Origin: Nemertoderma westbladi
Lineage: Eukaryota > Xenacoelomorpha > Nemertodermatida > Nemertodermatidae
Length of the DNA: 54,467 nucleotides
Direction of reading: 5' to 3'
Assembly (NCBI GenBank): GCA_032718475.1
Contig: JAUCBJ010008356.1
Location: 1-54,467 of the forward strand
The notes beneath the pieces are model-generated. The model ran no database searches, had not been told where the DNA came from, and worked only from the letters and a program-made list of their open reading frames with translations. Below, piece by piece: positions 11,767 to 21,565 of this stretch. The stretch's first letter is position 1; the number at the start of each line of letters is the position of its first letter. Position numbers and translations under genes: made by a program.

Positions 11767-12330
11767 ATATAGGAAAACATGTTAAAGTCAGTTCATTGTA
11801 CTAAACGGGGGTTTGGCTGGTTAGTAGCGAGGGGTAAACGGGGGTTTGGGGCTTGGTTAGTATCGAGGGTTTGGCCAATAAAAAATAAAGAAGACTGGAA
11901 GAAAACATGTAGAAAAATTACCATACACAGGGTGTAACGAAATTGTAAAAAAATTGTAAGTCAAGAAGTGGAAGTCTTTTCCCACAGGGGCCTTTTTTGG
12001 AGCATAAAAAAATTCCCTCTTAGTACCTGAAGGTGCACATTCACATTACCCGATAGCTGTATGTGTTTAGGTAGTCAGATATCAGGCCAGGATACCAGAT
12101 ACCGGTACAGAGATAGGGAGGACTAATTCGGAAAGTGGTGAATTGGCTCTGGTAGGCTTACATTATTGGTGAATTGGTAATTAATTCTGTTAATAAATTG
12201 TTGTTTAATTATTTATATTTATGATACGGTAACTTTATCGATAATATTTTGTGTTTTGGGTAGCGTGATTCCTAGGTGCGTTATTTATCATTTGATTACT
12301 GGTTTAAATCCGCTATTTTTGGAACTCGGA
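11767..12330. other. Upstream region of the fatty acyl-CoA reductase gene
   Basis: Nothing coding is seen. It includes a short direct repeat of GGGGTTTGG (about 11808 and 11840) and AT-rich sequence that probably carries the promoter and 5' UTR of the gene at 12341. No TATA box was assigned. Confidence 0.45.
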
Positions 12331-12339
12331 ATGAAATAA
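12331..12339 (+). promoter_or_regulatory. Minimal upstream ORF (ATG AAA TAA) one base before the FAR start
   Basis: ATGAAATAA ends one base before the ATG at 12341. If the mRNA includes it, initiation here would favour leaky scanning or a start further in, for example Met9 at 12365, which has G at +4. The sequence is plain; an effect on translation is inference. Confidence 0.4.
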
Positions 12340-12340
12340 A

Positions 12341-14032
12341 ATGAATGATCCTGTTAGCAACCCTATGGCGGAAGACGAGACGGTTCTTTGTGCCGAGCAG
12401 CCCTGGTATGGTATTGGTAAACCGGATCCGGATATTGTGGTCGGGTCAGACATATTATCTGAACCGGAGACGGAGTCAGAAGTGGCAAACTTCTACCGCG
12501 GTAAAACCATCCTGATAACCGGTGCGACCGGATTCGTCGGGAAAGTCCTAGTCGAGAAACTTCTCCGCTGCTGTCCCGGAATAACTCGAATATTCGCCCT
12601 GATCCGCCCAAAAAGGAAACAATCCGTGAGGTGTCGACTCAATCTGCTCCTCGACAACGTCTTCTTCGACCGGCTTCGCGACGAACAACCCGATTTCGCG
12701 AGCAAAATAACCGCGATTCCGTCGGACTTACTGGAGGATAATCTTGGATTGAGTAACAGCGACGAAGCTAAAATCCTATCGAGTAACGTGGTATTCCATT
12801 GCGCTGCCTCCGTTAACTTCAATGACCCGCTAAAGAAAGCCTTGGGGAGTAACTGCTCGAGCATATTAAAGTTGATGGATTTAGCGAAAAGGATGAGTAA
12901 TCTAAATGTTCTGGTGCATTGCTCCACGGCCTATTCCAACTGCGATCGAAATCACATTGAGGAGACGGTATACAAACCCCCGGTGGATCCCTATAAATTA
13001 ATCGAGACAATGGAATGGCTGGACGACCGCTCGGCTAACGCTGTAACCCCCAGTCTCTTGGGGAAGCGTCCCAACACATACACGCTTACTAAAGCGCTCG
13101 CGGAGCACATCGTGGTAACGGAGGCGGGCGACGATATTCCGGTCGCGATCGTTCGTCCGACTATAATCACCTCGACCTGGAAGGAGCCGATGCCGGGATG
13201 GAACGATTCGTTTAACGGACTCTCGGGGTTGGTGGTGGCGTCCGGAACCGGTTTACTCAGGATCGTCAACGTCAATAAAGATCTCGTCACCGATATAATC
13301 CCTGTGGACGTGGTGGTGAACACGCTGGTGACGGCGGCTTGGGAGGTCGCTAGTACACGGCCGGATGGCTTCGTCTACTACTGCGGGACGAGCAGCGTGC
13401 GTCCGCTCACCTGGGACCGACTACGCGAGATCGTACTGCCTCTCCTACGCCGCACGTACCCGCTGGAGAAGGCGGTTTGGTACCCGAAGCCTTACTTCGA
13501 ACCTGAGAGTCTCATGTACACGTACTGGACGCTGGTGAGCCATCGGATACCAGCGTACCTGTTTGACGCGTATCTGCGACTGAGGGGCGCGAGACCGCGG
13601 ATGGTTCGCACCTACGATAAGATACACGCCTCCTCCGCCGCCCTGCAGCTGTTTACGACCCGGGAATGGCGCTGGTCCGACTCCAATTCCCGACGACTCC
13701 AGTCCGCTCTCTCCCCCGTCGACTCGCGAACCTTCCCCATCGACGTCGCTTCGCTCGATTGGGTTCAGTACCTCGACGACTACACCCGCGGTTCCAAACT
13801 CTACCTAATGAAGGAGGAGTTATCCCGTCTCCCCCAGGCCCACTCCCACATGAAGAAGCTGCGCAGACTACACTATCTCTATAACATGTTCGTCGCCATG
13901 GTTGTCTGGAAGATCTTCCTTCTCCGTTCCAGCATGGCCAGGAACATCTGGCAGAAGGTCGTCAACTTCGTTATGAAGATCCTCTGGAGTCTTGGCGTCT
14001 CCTGGAAGCTGTTTATGCAGTTGGGATTCTGA
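12341..14032 (+). CDS. FAR1-like: Fatty acyl-CoA reductase (FAR1/FAR2-like)
   Basis: This 563-residue, uninterrupted gene encodes an enzyme that reduces long-chain fatty acyl-CoA with NADPH to a fatty alcohol, the entry point to wax esters and ether lipids. In animals it is normally tail-anchored in peroxisomes. The N-terminal Rossmann domain shows ITGATGFVGKVLVEKLLR (59-76), VFHCAASVNF (151-160), VHCSTAY (192-198) and the catalytic Y247-x3-K251 in NTYTLTKALAEH. IVRPTII (270-276) and WNDSFNG (287-293) follow. The FAR_C (male-sterility) domain covers about 400-500, including FPIDVASLDWVQYLDDYTRG (465-484). Hydrophobic segments at about 515-560 fit the usual membrane anchor. Human FAR1 is about 515 residues; the excess here is an N-terminal extension of about 45, so a start at Met9 is also possible. 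Coding DNA is visibly more GC-rich than its flanks. AATAAA signals occur near 14488 and 15152. Family certain; FAR1 versus FAR2 not decided. Confidence 0.93.
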   Translation: MNDPVSNPMAEDETVLCAEQPWYGIGKPDPDIVVGSDILSEPETESEVANFYRGKTILITGATGFVGKVLVEKLLRCCPGITRIFALIRPKRKQSVRCRLNLLLDNVFFDRLRDEQPDFASKITAIPSDLLEDNLGLSNSDEAKILSSNVVFHCAASVNFNDPLKKALGSNCSSILKLMDLAKRMSNLNVLVHCSTAYSNCDRNHIEETVYKPPVDPYKLIETMEWLDDRSANAVTPSLLGKRPNTYTLTKALAEHIVVTEAGDDIPVAIVRPTIITSTWKEPMPGWNDSFNGLSGLVVASGTGLLRIVNVNKDLVTDIIPVDVVVNTLVTAAWEVASTRPDGFVYYCGTSSVRPLTWDRLREIVLPLLRRTYPLEKAVWYPKPYFEPESLMYTYWTLVSHRIPAYLFDAYLRLRGARPRMVRTYDKIHASSAALQLFTTREWRWSDSNSRRLQSALSPVDSRTFPIDVASLDWVQYLDDYTRGSKLYLMKEELSRLPQAHSHMKKLRRLHYLYNMFVAMVVWKIFLLRSSMARNIWQKVVNFVMKILWSLGVSWKLFMQLGF

Positions 14033-15502
14033 TTAAACATTCCGGCGCGCACGTCAATCATAGTCTAAGCATGTTGTTAAGGGAGATTAATTGTTGTATC
14101 CAGGGAGATGAATAGCACAGGCCGTCGGGGTAACGGGTAACTAACTGGTCGCATTTATTATCTCAGGTAACTATAGTGAGTTTATCACACTACTAAATGG
14201 TGTTTTTCTCGTGAAACGGAAATGTTTTTCTTTTTTTTGGTGCCTGACTCATCGTCTCTAAGTAATTTCCACTGAATATCCACTATAAATATAATTATTA
14301 CCGGGTCGGTTGGTCGCCCCATTGGCCTGTGTTTATACATATTGCTTCAGATATTATATTAACGTTGTTTCCTTACTCTCTGTAAATGGCATCGGGCCCG
14401 TTGATTCTATGCACTTAATATTCTCATTTGCTTTAACCAGTTCCGGTTGTCTAATTCGTATTTTAACGAACTGGTAAACTTCAGAGGAATAAATTATTGT
14501 AAATCTTTCGCATTTCTGTTTAGTTTAATTTATAATTATTTAATGTAGACAACCGCCTTCACTCCGCTTTGTCAAACACTTTTTTCGTTTTATTTATTGT
14601 TATTGTCTCTTAGGGGTCGTCCATAAAAATATTTGTTTTTTTTAAAAACGTCCATAAAAAAAATCTCTTTTTGAGATATTTTCGACATATTCGCTCCCTC
14701 AGTCCAGAAATTGTCCCGAAGTTAACATCCCCTGCCGTTCCCAGCATGGTATCATTTATGGATGGTCCCTTACGGTACTTAAATAGCGCGTTAAATGTAA
14801 TTTGGTTCGCTCTAAATATTTACAACTGTGAAGCAACTAACTGTTAAACGGTGGTAATTCTGTCTATTAAAATATAGAAATTGCAATAGAATATTATTAC
14901 ATTTATTAAGACATATGTAATTATTTCGAGGTTTTTGGTCTTAGTAATTGTAATAGATACAGATAATAGTTAATATTTTAGCGGTCGTTGTATTTTAATG
15001 CGGTCCGTGTTTGCATTACTAGATTACGGAATCCCATATGTGCTAATATATAAATTGTTATTGAATTTGTTATTTTTCAAATGTTTATTAAAATATATTA
15101 TAAAATCGTTATTTTATTGCATTCGTGTGAACAAATTGTTGTAGCGTATTAATAAAGGAGTTAAAAGTTTGAAATAAAAGTAAGAGGATTTATTTACTAA
15201 TTCACCGATTGCTTATATTTACTTTGTTGACTTTGGGCGAGAGCCATGAAGTATAACGTAGCGTTTATATGGGGCCTTCCTTCCCATTCCGAGAGCATTT
15301 ATCCGTTTGTGCTGAAACTTAGTACATAGAGTAGGTGTTTATATAATTATTAGTGATTCCATTGTTTTAGTACCGGAATACCTTCCGAAATGAATTTATT
15401 AAACTCGAGCTAATGTTAGGTAAATAAAACGGGTTACATAATATAACAGGTCTGTAAATGACTTCCAGTTCTATATCTGACTGACTCAGCCTAGGATTTA
15501 TG
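14033..15502. other. 3' region of the FAR gene, non-coding
   Basis: AT-rich with possible poly(A) signals at about 14488, 15152 and 15172. It contains a small inverted-repeat element at 14611-14772, listed separately. No further gene is seen. Confidence 0.5.
14611..14772. mobile_element. Short MITE-like element, about 155 bp, TTA flanks
   Basis: GGGGTCGTCCATAAA on the left is inverted as TTTATGGATGGTCCC on the right. Both sides are flanked by TTA, a possible 3-bp target-site duplication as in PIF/Harbinger-type elements. It has no coding capacity. Confidence 0.45.
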
Positions 15503-16355
15503 TGAGCTGCTTGTCTCGCCCTACCAACGACATTGTCTCGCCCTACCAACCACATTGTCTCGACCTACCAACGACATTGTCTCGCCCTACCAACCACATT
15601 GTCTCGCCCTACCAGCGACATTGTCTCGCCCTACCAACGACATTGTCTCGCCCTACCAGCGACATTGTCTCGCCCTACCAACCACATTGTCTCGCCCTAC
15701 CAACCACATTGTCTCGTCCTACCAACTGAGCTGCTTGTCTCGCCCTACCAACGACATTGTCTCGTCCTACCAACTGAGCTGCTTGTCTCGCCCTACCAAC
15801 CGAGCTGCTTGTCTCGCCCTACCAACCACATTGTCTCGACCTACCAACGACATTGTCTCGCCCTACCAACGACATTGTCTCGCCCTACCAACCACATTGT
15901 CTCGACCTACCAACGACATTGTCTCGCCCTACCAACGACATTGTCTCGCCCTACCAACCACATTGTCTCGCCCTACCAGCGACATTGTCTCGCCCTACCA
16001 ACGACATTGTCTCGTCCTACCAACTGAGCTGCTTGTCTCGCCCTACCAACCAAGCTGCTTGTCTCGCCCTACCAACCACATTGTCTCGCCCTACCAACCA
16101 CATTGTCTCGCCCTACCAACGACATTGTCTCGCCCTACCAACCACATTGTCTCGACCTACCAACGACATTGTCTCGCCCTACCAACGACATTGTCTCGCC
16201 CTACCAACCACATTGTCTCGCCCTACCAGCGACATTGTCTCGCCCTACCAACGACATTGTCTCGTCCTACCAACTGAGCTGCTTGTCTCGCCCTACCAAC
16301 CGAGCTGCTTGTCTCGCCCTACCAACCACATTGTCTCGCCCTACCAACCACATTG
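15503..16355 (+). repeat. 22-bp minisatellite (CTACCAACCACATTGTCTCG-type), about 38 units
   Basis: The main unit is CCTACCAACGACATTGTCTC plus CG, with C/G, A/G and C/A variants and an alternative unit containing GAGCTGCTTGTCTCG at about 15503, 15727, 15775, 16023 and 16272. The variant order repeats with a period of about 248-250 bases, so there is higher-order structure. Because 22 is not a multiple of 3 and the unit lacks stops on this strand, all three frames stay open. The predicted SRPTN/IVSPYQ/HCLALP peptides are therefore artefacts. Confidence 0.95.
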
Positions 16356-18111
16356 GTAATAACTTAGCAGCTGATTAATCACTGAATTATTAACTATTTT
16401 ATTAATTTAATTAGGAATAAATTTAAATATCTTATTGTAACTAAATAATGGCTATTTTATTAATTTATTTTAACCGCATTGTAGGTACAAGTAACTATAG
16501 TTCGGCATAAGGAACTGATTGGTGTTAATGAAAAGGAACTGTTAATTAATTGGAGCCCATTGATTATTTATTATGAATCGGAACGGTATATATGCCTATT
16601 GTGTGCTTCTGCTTATTTATAAATATATTTTAATTTTTTAGTGTATAAATTACGTTTGTAAATGTTAATAATAATTCACTGTGTGTAAATTTAATCATTG
16701 TATTTGAGGTATGATAATAGGCTATCGTCATATATTATATTGAAATACAGAAATACAATTAATGCAAATAATTAACATTTATTTACGAAAATTTCCATGA
16801 TCGTAAGTAAGCGTGCGATTGAGACGGGGGGGGGGGGGGGTGGTGTTGGTGGTCTTTACGCAAATCCCTTATCTGGGAATTAATATCTCTCCATCTCGAC
16901 CAGGTCACAGTGGCACGTTATTCTAACCAAAACAATAAACAAAAGTTAATAGAACAGGTTACAGTTTTATTTTTGTAAGTAATCAGCTGTTATGTGTCGG
17001 TTATAATGTCGATTTTCCTCTGGAGGGGATGAATTTTTATTGTATAGAAGGTCCCCCTCCTATCTCCGGAGGTTAAAAGTTCACCCGATAAAGATTCTCC
17101 ACTTATTTGGTGTCAATTTAATGCACTCTAGGTCGTTGGTAGGGCAGCCCTGATCTCTAGACCACAATAAATGGAATTTAGTAATATTCAATAACAAATA
17201 AAGAGTTTAAAAGCAAAGAGTAAAGTCTAGATGGTAAGATAATCTGGTTACCGAACGTAATACAGCGAGGCGTAACGTCTGTTAAAAGTTGTTCAACTTA
17301 CCAGTAACCTTAATCGAAGCAGTAAAAGTGGTTACATTAATACGGAACATAAAACAACTGCATTAAAAAACATTTTAGTGGGTCTTCGAGCAGCACCTGA
17401 AGCCAAAACGAGTACGAATAGGTACTGGTAGTGGTTGAGACATAAGAGCTTTATTTCGGGACGTATTACGTTGCAACAAGCAATCTGTAGCGGTTGAAAA
17501 TGTATTATTTGAAGAGAAATAAAAATTAAGATAGACAAAAACAGTAAAGATGGATGAAAGCAAGGTCAACGATGGTCCTACTCAATGGATTAGGAAAGTT
17601 GTTCTGATTCGGTTCTTACTAGAATAATGTTATGATTGTTTTTCGAATTTAGACCTACCGGTATCTATAAAGAGGAGATTTTTGTGTGTCATTTTATCTT
17701 ACTGTCTAGGATTCTATTCCGGGATTCTATTTCATATTATATGTGTATTGCTAACAAAGATTCATAGAAGTAATGTAGAAATGTGTACAATTAACTAAGT
17801 AGAAGCATTCAGACCTCCGCTCCGGAGGGAGCGAGGATAAGACAATTAATTAAGTAACATAGATAACAATGTTAGTTGATAACAAGCAACAATTATGTAA
17901 TTTCCTTCTCTTGTGGCTACTTTTATTGCACGTGTTACTGAACTATGACTACGGCTACAGAATATACCGTTAAGTTGAAACATAATTAATGAAAAATAGT
18001 AGTAATAATGAGTCAAAAAAAGGAGTTATTGTTTCCTTTACAAGATTTGATGCAATCTGTTCCATTCATTGCGGAAAAGGTTAAATAATTAATCAATTCG
18101 TTATCTCTAAA
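16356..18111. other. Non-coding region between the 22-bp array and SNAPC3
   Basis: AT-rich, without a credible gene. It has 15 G at 16826-16840, a copy of dispersed repeat R2, and a TACCGGTA-type motif near 17657. Two overlapping minus-strand open frames at 17332-17569 have no recognisable domain. Confidence 0.5.
16905..17042 (+). repeat. Dispersed repeat R2, copy 2
   Basis: It shares CACAGTGGCACGTTATTCTA, AAACAATAAAC, AGAACAGGTTACAGTTTTAT and a CTGGAGGGGATGAATTTT-like end with the copies at 6077-6205 (reverse) and 51740-51850. A G run lies about 65 bases upstream, as it also does at the 51.7-kb copy. Confidence 0.6.
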
Positions 18112-19323
18112 TTAGTTAAAGACACCGGGGTCTATAAATGGGTTTAGTTGCACACAGTTGTTGTAGGGACGACCCATTTGATCGTAATGGGACACACGAC
18201 AACAGCGATCGCACAGGAAGGCGGGGTCAGTTGGGGCAATATGGGAGCGGGTGATGCACCACTGGGAGCTGCGGTCCCTACAGACCATGCAGACGACCCG
18301 GGGGAACCGGGTGCGAGCCACAACCCAAGGGTAGGCGGTCGCGCACTGGGGGTCCGACGGGTGCAACATACGAAGGTCGCGGAACACGAACAGATGCTCG
18401 CAGTCCCCCTGGTGGCAGTACAGATAGGGCTGACCCATACGGATACTCAGCTGGTTGAACCGCGCGTCCATGGAGTTCGTTCTAAAGGGACCCAATCCCC
18501 GAGTACGCTCCGAGGCCCAGTCCACTATAAACGACGAGTAGTCATGACAACCCGCCCGCTTGTCGTCGTAGAAAACCCCCTCGATATAGAAAAATGAAGA
18601 TTTATATTTCTCTTTTGCGGTGACGCGGTTTTTCACTATTTTATTTATATTTCCCGTTGTAGGTCCCACCGATGTCCAGTCGGAAGGACACAAAATGGCG
18701 TCCTTTAGTTCGACGAGTGTCTGTCCCCCGTACACCATGTAGTCCCGGTCTACGCGAATGTTACTCTTGATCTTGGGCACCTGGGCCTGCACCACGGACA
18801 CCATGAGCACCACGTTGGGTGTCGGCACCCGTTCTGCGGTGGGCACTTCGTCCCTGGGTGCCCGCGGCGCCCCACAATCCGTTCGGAACATGGAGGAATA
18901 ATCCCCCAGCATCGCCGTGCGGTTACCCTTTGGGTTGCGTTTCCACCGACCGGTCGGCGTTTGGTTGATGTACCGTAAGGCGACGGTGGCCAGCTGTTTA
19001 GCCTCCCCCATCACCAGCTCCGACCACGTGTGGCCTGTGGGAGGCCCTGCGGCCCATCCGTCTCCAGCATCCACCGTCAGGGTCCCTTCGCCGCAGACAG
19101 CGACCAGATCTTCAACATCCGCTGTTGTGATTCCCATCTTCTCGGCGATCACTTCGTCTGAATCTTTCGCTACCGGGAAGCAACCCACTTCCACGCTCCC
19201 CAACCGCTCTTCCCATTCCCTCTGGAACTCTCCTACGTTGATTAACGGTCTAACATAATCCTCCTTTATAATCGGCGTTGGGTCTTTTCCAGTAGTAATT
19301 CCATCGGGTTCTGTTTCAGCCAT
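18112..19323 (-). CDS. SNAPC3: snRNA-activating protein complex subunit 3 (SNAPC3 / SNAP50)
   Basis: This 403-residue, uninterrupted gene encodes a core subunit of the nuclear SNAPc complex, which binds the proximal sequence element of RNA polymerase II and III snRNA promoters. The conserved C-terminal half is unmistakable: YGGQTLVELKDAILCPSDW (198-216), YKSSFFYIEGVFYDDKR (240-256), YLYCHQGDCEH (300-310), zinc-binding CMVC (345-348) and CDRC (371-374) with SHYD (378-381), and the family ending FIDPGVFN (396-403). Length matches the human protein (about 411). The N-terminal 160 residues are acidic, proline-containing and divergent, which is normal for the family. The start has a strong context (GCA ATG G), with a TAG two bases before the ATG that could be a splice acceptor. 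Coding DNA is GC-richer than its flanks. Vertebrate orthologues are multi-exon; here there is no intron. Confidence 0.95.
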   Translation of the reverse strand: MAETEPDGITTGKDPTPIIKEDYVRPLINVGEFQREWEERLGSVEVGCFPVAKDSDEVIAEKMGITTADVEDLVAVCGEGTLTVDAGDGWAAGPPTGHTWSELVMGEAKQLATVALRYINQTPTGRWKRNPKGNRTAMLGDYSSMFRTDCGAPRAPRDEVPTAERVPTPNVVLMVSVVQAQVPKIKSNIRVDRDYMVYGGQTLVELKDAILCPSDWTSVGPTTGNINKIVKNRVTAKEKYKSSFFYIEGVFYDDKRAGCHDYSSFIVDWASERTRGLGPFRTNSMDARFNQLSIRMGQPYLYCHQGDCEHLFVFRDLRMLHPSDPQCATAYPWVVARTRFPRVVCMVCRDRSSQWCITRSHIAPTDPAFLCDRCCRVSHYDQMGRPYNNCVQLNPFIDPGVFN

Positions 19324-20643
19324 TGCTACAGTTATGATAAACGAAATGGAGAATGGAGTTTAGTGTCCAATGTAATATGAAATGCAGTTCAGCTACGCTA
19401 CAATACACTGATAAAGTACAAACCACGATTACAGCACAGAAGCGAAAAGCACAAACAATAGCAATAATTCATGCATTACAGAATTCTGCTGGGGTTTACA
19501 CAGTATTTAATAATAGTTTATAAAACCTATTTTACATATAAACAGTACCGTAAGTCTTCTATACAAATGCAATGCCCACTCCAATATAGTGCAAAAAAAT
19601 AATGAAATAATATAATATAGTATTTCCTTATTATTCCTAACCAATCACTAAGAATAATCAAGCTCTTATTGATGGGTAATATTGTAATTTCTTACTAAAC
19701 TGACCTTATGTTATAATCTAAACTGAAACAAAATACTTAGGTAGTTAAGTTATACACTTATACATGTCAAAAAACATTTTTTTTTTTCAAAATTCCCCTT
19801 TACGGTGTTATAGTGTTCTCATTACCCTAGTTTCAAGTTATCAACAATTATTATTTCGATATAACTACAAGTGATTAGTAATTATCTGTAAGATATCTGT
19901 CCTTTTTTTTCACTTAAGACTTAACCTTGCATGGTGGGTGGGTGGTTATACCAGGTAATATATGATCGTCATCAATACTGACTGATACCCAGTTGGCGTC
20001 GTCATTGAGGGAACGACTGATTGATACAGACAGTTCATCTGATTGTTTTATATATTTTCGTATTTATACTGTTATATTTACTGTTGGAATTGAACGAATA
20101 ATTATCACGTTTTCTGTTTTCATTATAATTAAATTTAAAATGCAATACATTACAGGAACCGCTATTGGCGCACTGTTATAAGTTATGACTATTTTCATAA
20201 TTATTGAATATATTTGGCTGTAATTTAATAAACCCATTGCAATAGTGGAATGGTTTTTAAAGAAACAAGGAAACAACAATAAAGTTAAGATTGATATTGA
20301 CGCAAAAGTATGATATTGAATTAATCTTTAAAATTAAATTAACTGTAGAAAATTAATTTCGCTTTAAGGTATAACAACACAATATAACTTTAAACAAGGG
20401 CTTTTCCCATTGGAATGATAGTGAGTAAAAAGGAACACTCCCCTGGGGGATCGAAAATCGTATCGTTTTTGCGTATAAATAAGTTTTGATCCGGTGTAGA
20501 CTTTTAGGAAAACCCCCAATTTTGACAGTTGGGCATCGACAGTCGGATTATTGATGACAACAATATTAGCTACCCAAATAATCAGACAAAATAATTACCA
20601 TACAGTACTTCCATGTAAGCTAAAATGCAATATCTGTCGGACT
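19324..20643. other. Non-coding region
   Basis: AT-rich sequence containing the presumed promoter of SNAPC3 just after 19323. Open frames at 19993-20181 and 20064-20279 overlap on opposite strands, are low complexity and show no domain. Nothing else is seen. Confidence 0.5.
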
Positions 20644-21092
20644 CAGTGGCGTAGCTGATGTTTGTGGCAAGGGGGGCCTACCACGATTTTGGCGCCCCCC
20701 CCCCCCCCCCCTCCCCTTAGAAAAAATAATAAATTAATTTAACTTTTTGTAGGTTACCTATTTCTAGGGTTTTACAGGAAGAAGTCCTAACGGTCTTCTA
20801 ATAAGTTAAAACATAGCAAAGCAACATCGCTATTGTATGCCATACAAGCTGGTTGTATGTAATGGCAAAAAATTGTGTTAGAGAATTAATTAAAAAGTTT
20901 ATTGATATAGAATGTATTGAAGGTATTTATTAAAAAGTTTTCAACTATTTTATATTAATTTTCAAATGGGAGCAACCAAGTTTGAAAATATATTGTTCAT
21001 TCACCGCGATTTTAGCGCCCCCCTGACGCCAGGCCGGGGGGGGGGGGGGGGGGGGGGCTGGGCCCCCCGGCCCCCCCCTCAGCTACGCCACT
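20644..21092. mobile_element. Non-autonomous hAT-type (Tip100/Zaphod-like) element with target-site duplication
   Basis: The left end reads CAGTGGCGTAGCTGA and the right end TCAGCTACGCCACT, an inverted pair of the CAGTGGCGTAG type seen in hAT-Tip100 families. TCGGACT flanks both sides (20637-20643 and 21094-21100), matching 7 of an expected 8-bp duplication; one spacer base lies at 21093. Just inside each end are GATTTTGGCGCC and GATTTTAGCGCC with a C run of 17 and a G run of about 22. The interior is AT-rich without a transposase. Ends and duplication are seen; the family is from knowledge of hAT termini. Confidence 0.75.
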
Positions 21093-21100
21093 CTCGGACT

Positions 21101-21565
21101 ATAATGGCCGTTCTCGGGGGGCGTTCGCTTGAAAGAATGTATGAAGAATACAGTACAACAATCTAAGGGCGAGTTAAACCTCTGTAGGCCTTATGAGCTA
21201 CTGTAGTTTCTATCCTACTGTATCATTCCACACTCCATCTGGTGCCAAATGCACCCCTATGTAAGATTATTATCGGTCGGTCTCTTTCTATTTGCTAACT
21301 GCTGTATTAATGTTATGGGAAAGGCATTATTGGGTTTGAGTTGGGGAATTCGATGCAATATAAAATGTACTCTGTCTACTTATGTTTGTTTTAAATATAC
21401 AGCGTACTATACATAAATACAATAATAAAATAAAAATACTGTATAATAATCTTGGGTCTATAAAACTATCTGCTGTTACCCATGTGTTACACTTAAGTGA
21501 TACATACAATAGTTGTGAATAGCTGAATATTTATAATAATATTAATTAATTAAATTTACTTAATA
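21101..21565. other. Upstream region of ACSF2
   Basis: No gene is seen. AT-rich sequence precedes the start codon, with no near splice-acceptor consensus at the ATG. The minus-strand open frame at 21327-21509 has no recognisable domain. Confidence 0.45.

Noticed and set aside
15502-16378. Several long overlapping open frames of SRPTN/IVSPYQ repeats as a repetitive protein gene
   Set aside because: They are the three readings of a 22-bp DNA repeat without stops, start at arbitrary ATGs, and have no flanking gene structure.
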